In this document: positions 8,953-16,923 of the stretch, one piece after another | How the letters are laid out: each line of letters opens with the position of its first letter | How positions within the stretch are numbered: the stretch's first letter is position 1 | NCBI RefSeq assembly: GCF_037622515.1 | Contig: NZ_JBBJCN010000009.1 | Location: forward strand, 57,224-121,223 | Length of the DNA: 64,000 nt | Direction: 5' to 3' | Origin: Paradesertivirga superstes | GTDB taxonomy: Bacteria; Bacteroidota; Bacteroidia; Sphingobacteriales; Sphingobacteriaceae | The notes under the pieces: model-generated | What the model was told of the DNA's origin: nothing | Database searches by the model: none | What the model saw: the letters and a program-made list of their open reading frames with translations, nothing else | Translations under genes and position numbers: made by a program

Positions 8953-10428
8953 TTATAATTCCCGTCTTAATCGTGCTACCGGAATATTCATTGCTTCCCT
9001 ATATTTTGCAACGGTTCTTCGGGCAATATTGTAGCCTTTTTCTTTGAGAATTTCGGTAAGCTTTTCATCAGCAAGCGGGTGTTGTTTATCTTCATTGCCG
9101 ATACATTCTTCCAAAATTTTCTTTACTTCTTTGTTAGAAACCTCTTCACCGCTTTCCATCTGGATTGCTTCAGAAAAGAATGATTTTAAAAGAAATGTTC
9201 CGAATTCTGTCTGCACATATTTTGAGTTGGCCACACGAGACACTGTTGAAATATCCATTCCGATTTTATCCGCAATATCTTTTAAAATCATGGGCCTTAA
9301 ATTACGTTCATCACCGGTGAGGAAATACTCGTATTGATACTGCATAATTGCATTCATCGTTTTAAGCAATGTTTGCTGTCTTTGTTTGATGGCATCAATA
9401 AACCATCGGGCCGAATCCAGTTTCTGTTTTACAAACTGAACGGCTTCCTTAAGCTTTTTATCTTTTTGCGAAGCTTTATCGTAATGCTCAAACATTTCTT
9501 TGTAAGAACGGCTGACACGCAGTTCGGGCGCGTTTTGAGAGTTTAGCGTTAAGATGAGCGTTCCTTCATTATTAGCAATATGAAAATCAGGGATAACCTG
9601 TAACTGTTTGTTATTCGTTTCGCCTGCATCACCGGGTTTAGGATTCAGTTTTAGAATTTCAGAAATAACCTCTCTGAGTTCTACAGAATCCATATTTAAA
9701 GAACGCTCAAGCTTATCATAATGCTTGCGGGTAAATTCATCCAGATGATTTTCAACAACTTTAATTGCTTTTTGTACAACCGGGCTTTGTTCTTTTTTTC
9801 TTAGTTGTATAAGTAAACATTCTCTTAAATCGCGCGCAGCAACTCCAGCTGGTTCAAAAGATTGAATGAGTTTAAGCATATCCTCAACTTCATCTTCTTC
9901 GGCCATAACATTCTGAGAAAAAGCCAGATCATCCAGTAGGGAGGGGACAGAGCGCCTTAAATAGCCATCATCGTCCAGGCTACCAATTATCTGCTGGCCA
10001 ATTAAAAAATTCTTATCAGAGATCGGGGCTAAATCGAGCTGCTGATGAAGGGTTTCATAAAAGGAAGACTGAACAGCAATGGGCATTTCCTTTCGCTCTT
10101 CTTCATCTTCTCCATTTTGGTCGTATTTTGAACTATAATCGTTTAAATTATCTTCCTGAATATAATCTTCAACATTGAACTCATCAAACTCATCGCCGCT
10201 TTTTTCTTCACCATCATAATCTCCGCTATCAGGGTCCTTATCAGGATATTCCTCTACCGGATCATTCAAGTTTACCAAACTAAGATCTTCAAGTGCCGGG
10301 TTCTCTTCAAGCTCTTCTTTTATCCTGGCATCTAAGCCTACAGTGGGAATCTGAAGTAATTTGATAAACTGTATCTGCTGAGGAGATAGCTTTTGAAGTA
10401 ATTTCTGTTGTAAGTTTTGTCTTAGCAT
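8953..10428 (-). CDS. rpoN: RNA polymerase sigma-54 factor
   Basis: Sigma-54 factor, 491 residues, directing RNA polymerase to -24/-12 promoters that need an AAA+ activator. The N-terminal activator-interacting region is Gln/Leu-rich (LRQNLQQKLLQKLSPQQIQFIKLLQIP). A long acidic linker follows (about residues 50-115), then the core-binding domain, and the C-terminal helix-turn-helix with the RpoN box ARRTVAKYRE near residue 475. The end PVARLRREL is standard. All regions are present, so it should be functional. No sigma-54 activator gene lies in this window, and I did not find a convincing -24/-12 promoter by eye. Confidence 0.97.
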   Translation of the reverse strand: MLRQNLQQKLLQKLSPQQIQFIKLLQIPTVGLDARIKEELEENPALEDLSLVNLNDPVEEYPDKDPDSGDYDGEEKSGDEFDEFNVEDYIQEDNLNDYSSKYDQNGEDEEERKEMPIAVQSSFYETLHQQLDLAPISDKNFLIGQQIIGSLDDDGYLRRSVPSLLDDLAFSQNVMAEEDEVEDMLKLIQSFEPAGVAARDLRECLLIQLRKKEQSPVVQKAIKVVENHLDEFTRKHYDKLERSLNMDSVELREVISEILKLNPKPGDAGETNNKQLQVIPDFHIANNEGTLILTLNSQNAPELRVSRSYKEMFEHYDKASQKDKKLKEAVQFVKQKLDSARWFIDAIKQRQQTLLKTMNAIMQYQYEYFLTGDERNLRPMILKDIADKIGMDISTVSRVANSKYVQTEFGTFLLKSFFSEAIQMESGEEVSNKEVKKILEECIGNEDKQHPLADEKLTEILKEKGYNIARRTVAKYREAMNIPVARLRREL

Positions 10429-10492
10429 ATATCAAGAGCCCCAAAATTACTAAATAACATTATTAAAAGGGGGAATATTAGCCTTTCTGCTT

Positions 10493-10520
10493 AAAAAAGC
10501 TACGAGGGTAACGCTTTTTT
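10493..10520. terminator. Hairpin with A/T-tracts upstream of rpoN
   Basis: AAAAAAGC pairs with GCTTTTTT around a 12-nt loop. It could end leftward transcription arriving from the pirin-remnant side, or rightward transcription. It sits about 65 bp upstream of the rpoN start, so it may also fold in the 5' leader of rpoN if transcription starts further out. Confidence 0.4.
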
Positions 10521-10743
10521 GGTCTAAAAGATTTTATTATTTTTTTGGAAAAACGCCTCGTTTTCCTATTCTATTCATTTATAGACGATTATTTTATCGA
10601 AAAAGCTTTATTTAATGCGCTCAAAACAATTTTAAAACTGCTTAATTTAGTAAATATGAGAACTGTTGAAAAGATTCGATGAGGGGTGAGGACAAATGGT
10701 AAACCGGCTTTTTGAGCAGGATATTTTTGCGGCCATGATTTAG

Positions 10744-10986
10744 AATGAGAGAAAAACCAGGAGCGATTCTGAAGCAAATGCCTTACATTTAGTTGAATTT
10801 AATAATAATGGTTCCGATTTAACTATTGAGGCTTTAGAAGATAGCACCTTATTGTTGGGTCATTCCAAACCTATAAAAGAGCCGGTTGTTGCTCAGGGAC
10901 CTTTTGTAATGAATTCTCAGGAAGAAATAAATCAGGCTTATGAGATTATCGCGTGTGTAAATTCTGAAGCTGGCAAGTTATGTTAG
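10744..10986 (+). pseudogene. Decayed pirin family gene, C-terminal remnant
   Basis: The frame from about 10744 to the TAG at 10984-10986 encodes ~80 residues with ALHLVEF, LTIEALEDSTLLLGHSKPI, then EPVVAQGPFVMNSQEEINQAY. The EPVVAQGPFVMN-x-x-x-EI signature is characteristic of the C-terminal cupin of pirins. There is no start codon: a TAG closes the frame at 10741, and the expected ~200 N-terminal residues with the metal-binding His/Glu cupin are missing. After QAYEII the reading drifts from the usual DY-x-AGKF ending, which suggests a small frameshift. It lies between rpoN and the biotin carboxylase gene in otherwise unexplained sequence. I am confident of the homology and fairly confident it is non-functional. 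Confidence 0.8.
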
Positions 10987-11069
10987 CTAAGATGTGCAGA
11001 TATTTATTTAAGGTATCCTGTTAATTTTGAGATTGTTATATTTTTAATTTTGGCTTTTTAATTTCTCAG

Positions 11070-12566
11070 ATGTCTCAAACCTCAATAAATAAAATATTAA
11101 TTGCCAATCGTGGTGAGATTGCTTTACGGATAATGCGGTCTGCCCGCGAAATGGGCATTAAAACAGTAGCCGTATTCTCTGAAGCGGATAGAAATTCTCT
11201 GCATGTTCAATATGCTGATGAAGCGGTTTGTATTGGTCCTGCGCCCTCCAGCAAATCATATCTGGTGATTGAGAATATTATTGAGGCCTGCAAGCGAACT
11301 AAGGCTGATGCGATACATCCCGGATATGGATTTTTATCAGAAAACCCGGTTTTCGCGAAAGCTGTTGCAGCAGCCGGAATCATACTTATCGGTCCTTCCG
11401 CCGAAGCGATGGAAATAATGGGAAATAAATTATCGGCGAAAGCCGCCGCCCTTTCTTATAATATTCCTTTAGTGCCCGGTACAGATACCGCCATAACGGA
11501 TATTGCCGAAGCAAAGATCCGGGCTGAAGATATAGGTTTTCCGATTTTGATTAAGGCTGCGGCGGGTGGCGGAGGTAAGGGGATGCGGATTGTAGAAAAG
11601 GTAGAACATTTTGAAGCGCAAATGCAAAGAGCTGTTTCCGAAGCCGTTTCTGCATTTGGCGATGGCTCGGTTTTTATTGAACGCTATGTTAGTTCACCTC
11701 GGCACATAGAAATCCAGGTTTTAGGAGATTCTCACGGAAATATTATTCATCTTTTTGAGCGTGAGTGTTCCATACAACGCAGGCACCAAAAGGTGGTTGA
11801 GGAAGCGCCATCTTCCGTGTTAACACCTGAAATTCGGGAGAAAATGGGTAAATGTGCCGTTGATGCGGCCAGGGCATGCAACTATACCAGCGCCGGAACA
11901 GTGGAGTTTATTCTGGATGAAAACCTTGATTTTTTCTTTCTTGAGATGAATACCAGGCTCCAGGTTGAACATCCGGTAACGGAAATGATAACTGGTATCG
12001 ATCTGGTTAAAGAACAAATAAAAATTGCCAGGGGAGAGAAGGTAAGCTTCAAACAGGAGGACTTACAAATACAGGGTCACGCCATTGAGTTAAGGGTGTA
12101 TGCTGAAGACCCCTCAAATGATTTCCTTCCCAATATCGGAACGCTTAGCCGTTACAAAATCCCCCAGGGGCCCGGTGTGAGAGTTGATGATGGTTTTGAA
12201 CAGGGAATGGAAATACCTATTTACTACGATCCTATGATTGCAAAGCTGATTGTCTGGGGCGCAAATCGAACTGAAGCAATAAAAAGGATGATTCGTGCAA
12301 TAGATGAGTATCAAATCACGGGAGTGAGGAATACTTTATCTTTCGGGCGGTTTGTAATGGAGCACGAGTCATTTTCATCAGGCAATTTCGATACTCATTT
12401 TGTAAATAATTATTTTGATGTAGAAGCATTAACAGAAGATTCTGAGGAAGAAGCATTTATCGCTGCTTTAGTGGGGTTAAAAATTTTCAAAGAAAGCGGC
12501 TCGGATGTGGTGATTACCAATTCAACGGGCTTAGATGTCTGGAAAAGAAATCGTAAAGAGTATTAA
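11070..12566 (+). CDS. accC: Acetyl/acyl-CoA carboxylase, biotin carboxylase subunit
   Basis: ATP-grasp enzyme that carboxylates the biotin on a carrier protein, the first half-reaction of acetyl-CoA or other acyl-CoA carboxylases. The order is an N-terminal domain starting KILIANRGEIALRIMRSA, an ATP-grasp domain with the glycine-rich loop KAAAGGGGKGMR (near residue 165), the RHQKVVEEAPS and FLEMNTRLQVEHPVTE motifs, and the C-terminal biotin-carboxylase domain. At 498 residues it is ~50 longer than the E. coli enzyme; the extra tail ends GLDVWKRNRKEY, which looks more like subunits of propionyl- or methylcrotonyl-type carboxylases. No biotin carrier or carboxyltransferase gene is nearby, so the partner subunits must be encoded elsewhere. 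Confidence 0.93.
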   Translation: MSQTSINKILIANRGEIALRIMRSAREMGIKTVAVFSEADRNSLHVQYADEAVCIGPAPSSKSYLVIENIIEACKRTKADAIHPGYGFLSENPVFAKAVAAAGIILIGPSAEAMEIMGNKLSAKAAALSYNIPLVPGTDTAITDIAEAKIRAEDIGFPILIKAAAGGGGKGMRIVEKVEHFEAQMQRAVSEAVSAFGDGSVFIERYVSSPRHIEIQVLGDSHGNIIHLFERECSIQRRHQKVVEEAPSSVLTPEIREKMGKCAVDAARACNYTSAGTVEFILDENLDFFFLEMNTRLQVEHPVTEMITGIDLVKEQIKIARGEKVSFKQEDLQIQGHAIELRVYAEDPSNDFLPNIGTLSRYKIPQGPGVRVDDGFEQGMEIPIYYDPMIAKLIVWGANRTEAIKRMIRAIDEYQITGVRNTLSFGRFVMEHESFSSGNFDTHFVNNYFDVEALTEDSEEEAFIAALVGLKIFKESGSDVVITNSTGLDVWKRNRKEY

Positions 12567-12602
12567 TTTTGATTATCCGTTAAGCCATAATATCTTCGGC
12601 CA

Positions 12603-13187
12603 ATGTTTACAGGAATTATAGAAACCCTTGGAGTGGTTAAAAAGCTGCAGCAAGATCAGGGAAATCTTCATATATCTATTGAATCAGGCATTTCATCTGA
12701 GTTAAAGATTGATCAGTCGGTGGCCCATAATGGAGTATGCCTTACAGTAATTGCTTTGGATGGTAATACACACACCGTAACGGCTATTGAGGAAACACTT
12801 TCTAAAACCAGTCTGAGACAACTGGAAGTAGGAAGTTTAACAAATCTGGAACGCTGTATGCAAATGAATGGCAGGCTGGACGGGCATATCGTTCAGGGGC
12901 ATGTGGATCAGACTGCCGAATGTATTGATCTGCTTGAACGGGATGGAAGCTGGGAATATACTTTTAAATACGATCCTTCACTGGGAAATGTAACGGTAGA
13001 AAAAGGTTCAATCTGTGTAAACGGAATAAGTTTAACAGTAGTAAATTCCAAAGACGACAGTTTCTCGGTTGCTATTATTCCTTATACTTTTGAGAATACT
13101 AATCTTCAGCAAGTGAAACCTGGTGATGTAGTTAATCTTGAGTTTGATATTATTGGGAAGTATGTCGCCAGGTTGATGAAGAAATAA
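12603..13187 (+). CDS. ribE: Riboflavin synthase, alpha subunit
   Basis: Catalyses dismutation of two 6,7-dimethyl-8-ribityllumazine molecules to riboflavin, the last step of vitamin B2 synthesis. The 194 residues match the family length. Two tandem lumazine-binding barrels are visible: the first begins MFTGIIETLG and has the VAHNGVCLTV segment, the second has DGHIVQGHVDQ and the parallel segment ICVNGISLTVV. It starts 36 bp after the biotin carboxylase stop on the same strand, so the two may be co-transcribed. No FMN riboswitch is seen upstream. Confidence 0.96.
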   Translation: MFTGIIETLGVVKKLQQDQGNLHISIESGISSELKIDQSVAHNGVCLTVIALDGNTHTVTAIEETLSKTSLRQLEVGSLTNLERCMQMNGRLDGHIVQGHVDQTAECIDLLERDGSWEYTFKYDPSLGNVTVEKGSICVNGISLTVVNSKDDSFSVAIIPYTFENTNLQQVKPGDVVNLEFDIIGKYVARLMKK

Positions 13188-13195
13188 CAAGTCTT

Positions 13196-13783
13196 TTAAT
13201 CAATATTCTGGCGATTGAAAATATTTATCGCGGTATAATAATCTTTTTGATCAAATGCTTTTAACGCTTTAGCTGAATTTTTGATCAAAGATTTTAAGTG
13301 TTCCGTATTAAAAGGAATTATATCTGCCCCGTTTAACTGAATTTCATTTATCTCATTGCCTTTTACGAAAAAGCAAAAAGCATTTATTTTTCCTTTTATT
13401 ACTGCAAATCTCCATTTATCACCATTCGGTAAACCCTCAATTGTTTGTTTCATATTATAAGGATCCGGCCGGGTAATTTTGGACGTTTCCCCTGCAAAAA
13501 TCTGCTTTAAGGAATTTGAATTTGAGGAATAAAGGAAGTGTTTTCCAGAGATGCTGTCCTTTAAAATGTCGGAGTTGGCTTGTACATTGGAACCATCTTT
13601 CATTTCTACTTCATAAATATACTTCCAGACATTTCTTTTATACTTCCCGTGCTTTTTAATTTTTTGCTCAAATGGGTTGGAATAGGTTGGATCGTTTTGG
13701 CTAATTCTTGGGATAGGGCCAAACTGTCCAAAACATATAAGGCATGAGCCTATTAAACAGATAAATAGAAACGATAGTCGCAT
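13196..13783 (-). CDS. Exported hypothetical protein
   Basis: I do not recognise this 195-residue protein. The first ~20 residues form a signal peptide (MRLSFLFICLIGSCLICFG) with Cys residues but no clean lipobox, so a periplasmic or outer-membrane location is likely. The rest is a mix of short beta-like stretches, with a segment that reads like a repeatedly seen Bacteroidota exported family (VWKYIYEVEMKDGSNVQANSDI). It converges on riboflavin synthase with an 8-bp gap and is divergent from guaA. No function can be offered. Confidence 0.75.
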   Translation of the reverse strand: MRLSFLFICLIGSCLICFGQFGPIPRISQNDPTYSNPFEQKIKKHGKYKRNVWKYIYEVEMKDGSNVQANSDILKDSISGKHFLYSSNSNSLKQIFAGETSKITRPDPYNMKQTIEGLPNGDKWRFAVIKGKINAFCFFVKGNEINEIQLNGADIIPFNTEHLKSLIKNSAKALKAFDQKDYYTAINIFNRQNID

Positions 13784-13920
13784 TGATAAAGGTTTGGCAA
13801 TAAATGTAAGTTCTTTTTTTCAATTGATTTGGTCGCGGTTTGTTAACATTAAATAAAAAATGCTTAGCTCTGATTTTCTATATTTTTTTTTACCTAAAGC
13901 TTAAAATTCAAAAAAACATA

Positions 13921-13949
13921 TTGACTGGAACTCAAAATTTCTATCTTTG
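13921..13949 (+). promoter_or_regulatory. Bacteroidota-type promoter of guaA
   Basis: The -7 box TATCTTTG (13942-13949) matches the Bacteroidota consensus TAnnTTTG exactly. A TTG at 13921-13923 sits 18 nt upstream, the expected place for the -33 element. The guaA ATG begins only 3 nt after the -7 box, so transcription should start at or next to the start codon. Confidence 0.75.
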
Positions 13950-13952
13950 CCC

Positions 13953-15482
13953 ATGCAAGAAAAAATCATCATTCTTGACTTCGGCTCTCAATACACCCAA
14001 CTGATTGCCCGGAGAGTAAGAGAACTCAACGTATATTGCGAAATACACCCCTTTAATCACCTTCCGGAGTTTGATAATACTGTAAAAGGAGTGATCTTTT
14101 CAGGGAGTCCGTATTCCGTTCGTCAGGAGAATGCGCCGCAAATAGATTTTAAATTATTTCATAATAAATATCCTTTATTAGGAGTTTGTTACGGAGCCCA
14201 GTATTTGGCTCAGTATTCCGGAGGACAAGTCATTCCTTCTACCATTCGTGAATACGGCCGTGCCAACCTGCAATATATAAACGAAGAGCATCCATTGCTT
14301 AAACATATTCCAAAAGATTCGCAGGTATGGATGTCGCATGGTGATACCATTGCGGAAATTCCCGAAGAATTTGAAGTAATTGCCAGTACAGATACAGTGC
14401 GTGTTGCTGCTTATCAGATAAACGGTAGTAAAACCTATGGTATTCAGTTTCATCCCGAGGTAACGCACAGTACAGACGGAAAGCAGTTGTTAGAAAATTT
14501 CCTGGTTGACATTTGCGGCTGCTCGCAAGACTGGACTCCTGACTCTTTTATTGAAACTACTATTGCATCGTTAAAAGAAAAGATCGGAAACGATAAAGTA
14601 GTTCTTGGTCTTTCCGGCGGTGTAGATTCATCGGTAGCTGCAGTACTTCTGCATAATGCTATAGGTAAAAACCTTCATTGCATTTTTGTTGATAATGGTT
14701 TGTTACGTAAAGATGAATACGATCAGGTACTTGATTCTTACCAGCATATGGGCCTGAATGTTCGCGGTATAGATTCTAAAGATCGTTTTCTGAGTCAGCT
14801 TGCCGGCGTAAAGGATCCTGAACAGAAACGTAAAATAATCGGCCGGGTATTTATCGAAGTGTTTGATGATGCGGCACATGAAGTTCAGGATGTATCATGG
14901 CTTGGACAGGGAACAATCTATCCCGACGTTATCGAGTCTATATCTGTAAACGGCCCTTCAGCCACTATTAAGTCGCATCATAATGTGGGCGGATTGCCCG
15001 ATTTTATGAAGTTAAAGGTAGTTGAGCCTTTAAATACCTTGTTTAAAGATGAAGTTCGCCGGGTTGGAAAAGCCTTAGGAATCGATGATATTATTCTTGG
15101 TCGCCATCCGTTCCCGGGTCCTGGTTTAGCGATAAGAATTTTAGGTGATATTACTGCCGAGAAAGTGGCCATTTTGCAGGAAGCGGACTCTATTTATATC
15201 AGTAATTTAAAATCTTCAGGCTGGTACGATAAAGTATGGCAGGCAGGTGCAATTTTTCTTCCGGTACAATCTGTAGGAGTGATGGGAGATGAACGGACCT
15301 ATGAAAATGTTATCTGTTTACGCGCAGTTGGTTCTGTAGACGGTATGACTGCTGATTGGAGTCATTTACCTTACGAGCTTTTGGCTAAGATTTCTAACGA
15401 AATCATAAATAATGTAAAAGGAATTAACCGCGTGGTTTACGATATCAGTTCTAAGCCACCTGCTACTATCGAGTGGGAATAG
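13953..15482 (+). CDS. guaA: GMP synthase (glutamine-hydrolysing)
   Basis: Converts XMP, ATP and glutamine to GMP. The N-terminal class I glutamine amidotransferase has the nucleophile Cys at residue 79 (GVCYGAQYLA) and the His-Glu pair in GIQFHPEV. The PP-loop ATP pyrophosphatase domain carries GLSGGVDSSVAA near residue 217, and the C-terminal dimerisation domain ends with the family-typical PPATIEWE. At 509 residues from this ATG it has the normal length. A TTG two codons upstream (13947) overlaps the -7 promoter box, so the ATG at 13953 is the better start. The leader appears to be extremely short or absent. Confidence 0.97.
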   Translation: MQEKIIILDFGSQYTQLIARRVRELNVYCEIHPFNHLPEFDNTVKGVIFSGSPYSVRQENAPQIDFKLFHNKYPLLGVCYGAQYLAQYSGGQVIPSTIREYGRANLQYINEEHPLLKHIPKDSQVWMSHGDTIAEIPEEFEVIASTDTVRVAAYQINGSKTYGIQFHPEVTHSTDGKQLLENFLVDICGCSQDWTPDSFIETTIASLKEKIGNDKVVLGLSGGVDSSVAAVLLHNAIGKNLHCIFVDNGLLRKDEYDQVLDSYQHMGLNVRGIDSKDRFLSQLAGVKDPEQKRKIIGRVFIEVFDDAAHEVQDVSWLGQGTIYPDVIESISVNGPSATIKSHHNVGGLPDFMKLKVVEPLNTLFKDEVRRVGKALGIDDIILGRHPFPGPGLAIRILGDITAEKVAILQEADSIYISNLKSSGWYDKVWQAGAIFLPVQSVGVMGDERTYENVICLRAVGSVDGMTADWSHLPYELLAKISNEIINNVKGINRVVYDISSKPPATIEWE

Positions 15483-15493
15483 AAGGCTCACCG

Positions 15494-15515
15494 AGTCCTC
15501 TCCCTGGAGAGGACT
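15494..15515. repeat. Perfect palindrome downstream of guaA (REP-like)
   Basis: AGTCCTCTCC is followed by CT and then GGAGAGGACT: 10-bp arms with a 2-nt centre. Flanking bases extend weak symmetry to CTCAC/GTGAAG. No T-tract follows, so it does not look like a plain terminator. A related CTCTC/GAGAG palindrome occurs at 54636-54651. Confidence 0.6.
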
Positions 15516-15628
15516 TAGTGAAGATTTTCCTGCCGTAATAATCACCCAAAGTCTTTTTCTTTTAGGAAAGGGTGTGCAGGCCAGGTGATTGGGCGGGTGC
15601 GGTTATATTTTAATTTAATTCAAATATC

Positions 15629-16813
15629 TTGGAGAGTCAAAACCCTCAGTCTAACCGCTTTGAGCAGCAACTCAAAACTTTTTTACGAATAATAGAATCC
15701 TATCAGGAAGATAAACCCTTAACCAAGTTTCTGCCTGATTTTTTTCGTAAAAACAAGCAAATGGGATCTACCGACCGTAGAATTGCGAGTGGTTTATTAT
15801 ACAATTATTTTCGTTTAGGCAGAGCTTGTCCAAATTTGCCAGCCGAAGAGCGGTTGTTTATCGCCGAATTCCTGGTTTCAAATAGTTCAAATCTTTTTTT
15901 ACAGAATTTTAAGCCTGGTTTAAATGAGAAAATAGCTATCTCTTTAGATGAGAAAATAGAATTTCTTGAATCACAGGCTATAGGATTTTCATTAAACGAT
16001 GTCTTCCCTTTTTACAATCATTTTTCAAAAGGTATTGATAAAACTGAATTTTTAAAGTCCTTCTTTATTCAGCCCGATCTTTTTATCCATATATATCCCG
16101 AAAAATCGGCCTGGATTAGTGCCAAGCTTGAAGATGCAGGTGTAAGTTATAAGGAAGAAGGAGAGCGTTCATTGCGCTTACCAAACGGCACTAAATTGGA
16201 TCAGCTTTTCCCCGATAATAAATACTTTGAGGTTCAGGATCTGTCTTCACAGGAAGCCTGTACATTTTTTAAACCTCAGAAATACGATTACTGGTGGGAT
16301 TGCTGTGCTGCCTCCGGAGGAAAATCGATAAATCTCTTTCATCAGCAGCGCGAAATTAAGCTCTTGGTTTCCGACATCCGCGAAAGCGTGTTAGAAAACT
16401 TAGACGAACGTTTTAAAAACGCTGGCTTACTTAAATACCAAAAGAAAATTTTAGATCTTACAAAAGACCCGCAACCTTTCATACATAGTTTTGAGTTTGA
16501 TGGGATTATCTACGATGCTCCATGTACAGGCTCGGGAACCTGGGGCAGATCACCCGAAATGATCAATCAGTTTCAGGAATACAGGATTAAGGCATTTCAG
16601 AACTTACAGCAAAATATTGCAAAAAATATATTGAAGTATCTAAAGCCCGGCAAACCGCTTATTTACATTACGTGTTCTGTGTTTAAAGAAGAGAATGAAG
16701 AAGTAGTAGATTTTCTGGTTAAAGAATTAGGCCTGAAACTTGAATTTCAGAAGGTATTGAGTGGATATAACAGAAAATCTGATACCATGTTTGTGGCCCG
16801 GTTGATAAAATAG
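15629..16813 (+). CDS. RsmB/NOP2/Sun family RNA m5C methyltransferase
   Basis: SAM-dependent RNA cytosine-C5 methyltransferase, acting on rRNA or tRNA. The C-terminal Rossmann domain has the SAM-binding loop DCCAASGGKS (near residue 228), the acidic SDIRES, motif IV DAPCTGSGTWGR with one of the two conserved Cys, and motif VI YITCSVFKEENEE with the other, which acts as nucleophile in this family. The first ~170 residues replace the NusB-like domain of E. coli RsmB and are less conserved. The start is TTG at 15629; the next in-frame ATG would remove ~45 residues. The exact target base is not deducible. It stands alone after guaA. Confidence 0.88.
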   Translation: MESQNPQSNRFEQQLKTFLRIIESYQEDKPLTKFLPDFFRKNKQMGSTDRRIASGLLYNYFRLGRACPNLPAEERLFIAEFLVSNSSNLFLQNFKPGLNEKIAISLDEKIEFLESQAIGFSLNDVFPFYNHFSKGIDKTEFLKSFFIQPDLFIHIYPEKSAWISAKLEDAGVSYKEEGERSLRLPNGTKLDQLFPDNKYFEVQDLSSQEACTFFKPQKYDYWWDCCAASGGKSINLFHQQREIKLLVSDIRESVLENLDERFKNAGLLKYQKKILDLTKDPQPFIHSFEFDGIIYDAPCTGSGTWGRSPEMINQFQEYRIKAFQNLQQNIAKNILKYLKPGKPLIYITCSVFKEENEEVVDFLVKELGLKLEFQKVLSGYNRKSDTMFVARLIK

Positions 16814-16908
16814 GCCCCCAGATTTTTGTAACTGCACTTAAAAGTTTTTGCTTATTAGCTAAGCTGTAACATCTTAATTACCCTCAGATATCTTTACTTT
16901 CAATGAGG

Positions 16909-16916
16909 TAGTTTTG
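16909..16916 (+). promoter_or_regulatory. Bacteroidota -7 box before the outer-membrane protein gene
   Basis: TAGTTTTG matches TAnnTTTG and lies 7 nt before the ATG at 16924. The -33 region is not a clear TTTG. As with guaA and purM, the leader would be only a few bases. Confidence 0.55.
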
Positions 16917-16923
16917 CGGCACA

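Larger units (their letters stand above)
10429..11069. other. 641-bp gap between rpoN and accC holding the pirin remnant
   Basis: Apart from the hairpin at 10493-10520 and the pirin remnant at 10744-10986, I see no intact gene. The leftward reading frame at 10589-10777 opposite the remnant has no recognisable protein character. The promoter of the biotin carboxylase gene should lie in the last ~80 bp, but I cannot point to a clear -7 box. Confidence 0.5.

Noticed and set aside
10589..10777. 62-codon leftward frame in the rpoN-accC gap
   Set aside because: No protein character, and it overlaps the start of the pirin remnant on the other strand.
12567..12602. FMN riboswitch before riboflavin synthase
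   Set aside because: The gap to the preceding gene is only 36 bp, far too short for that structure.
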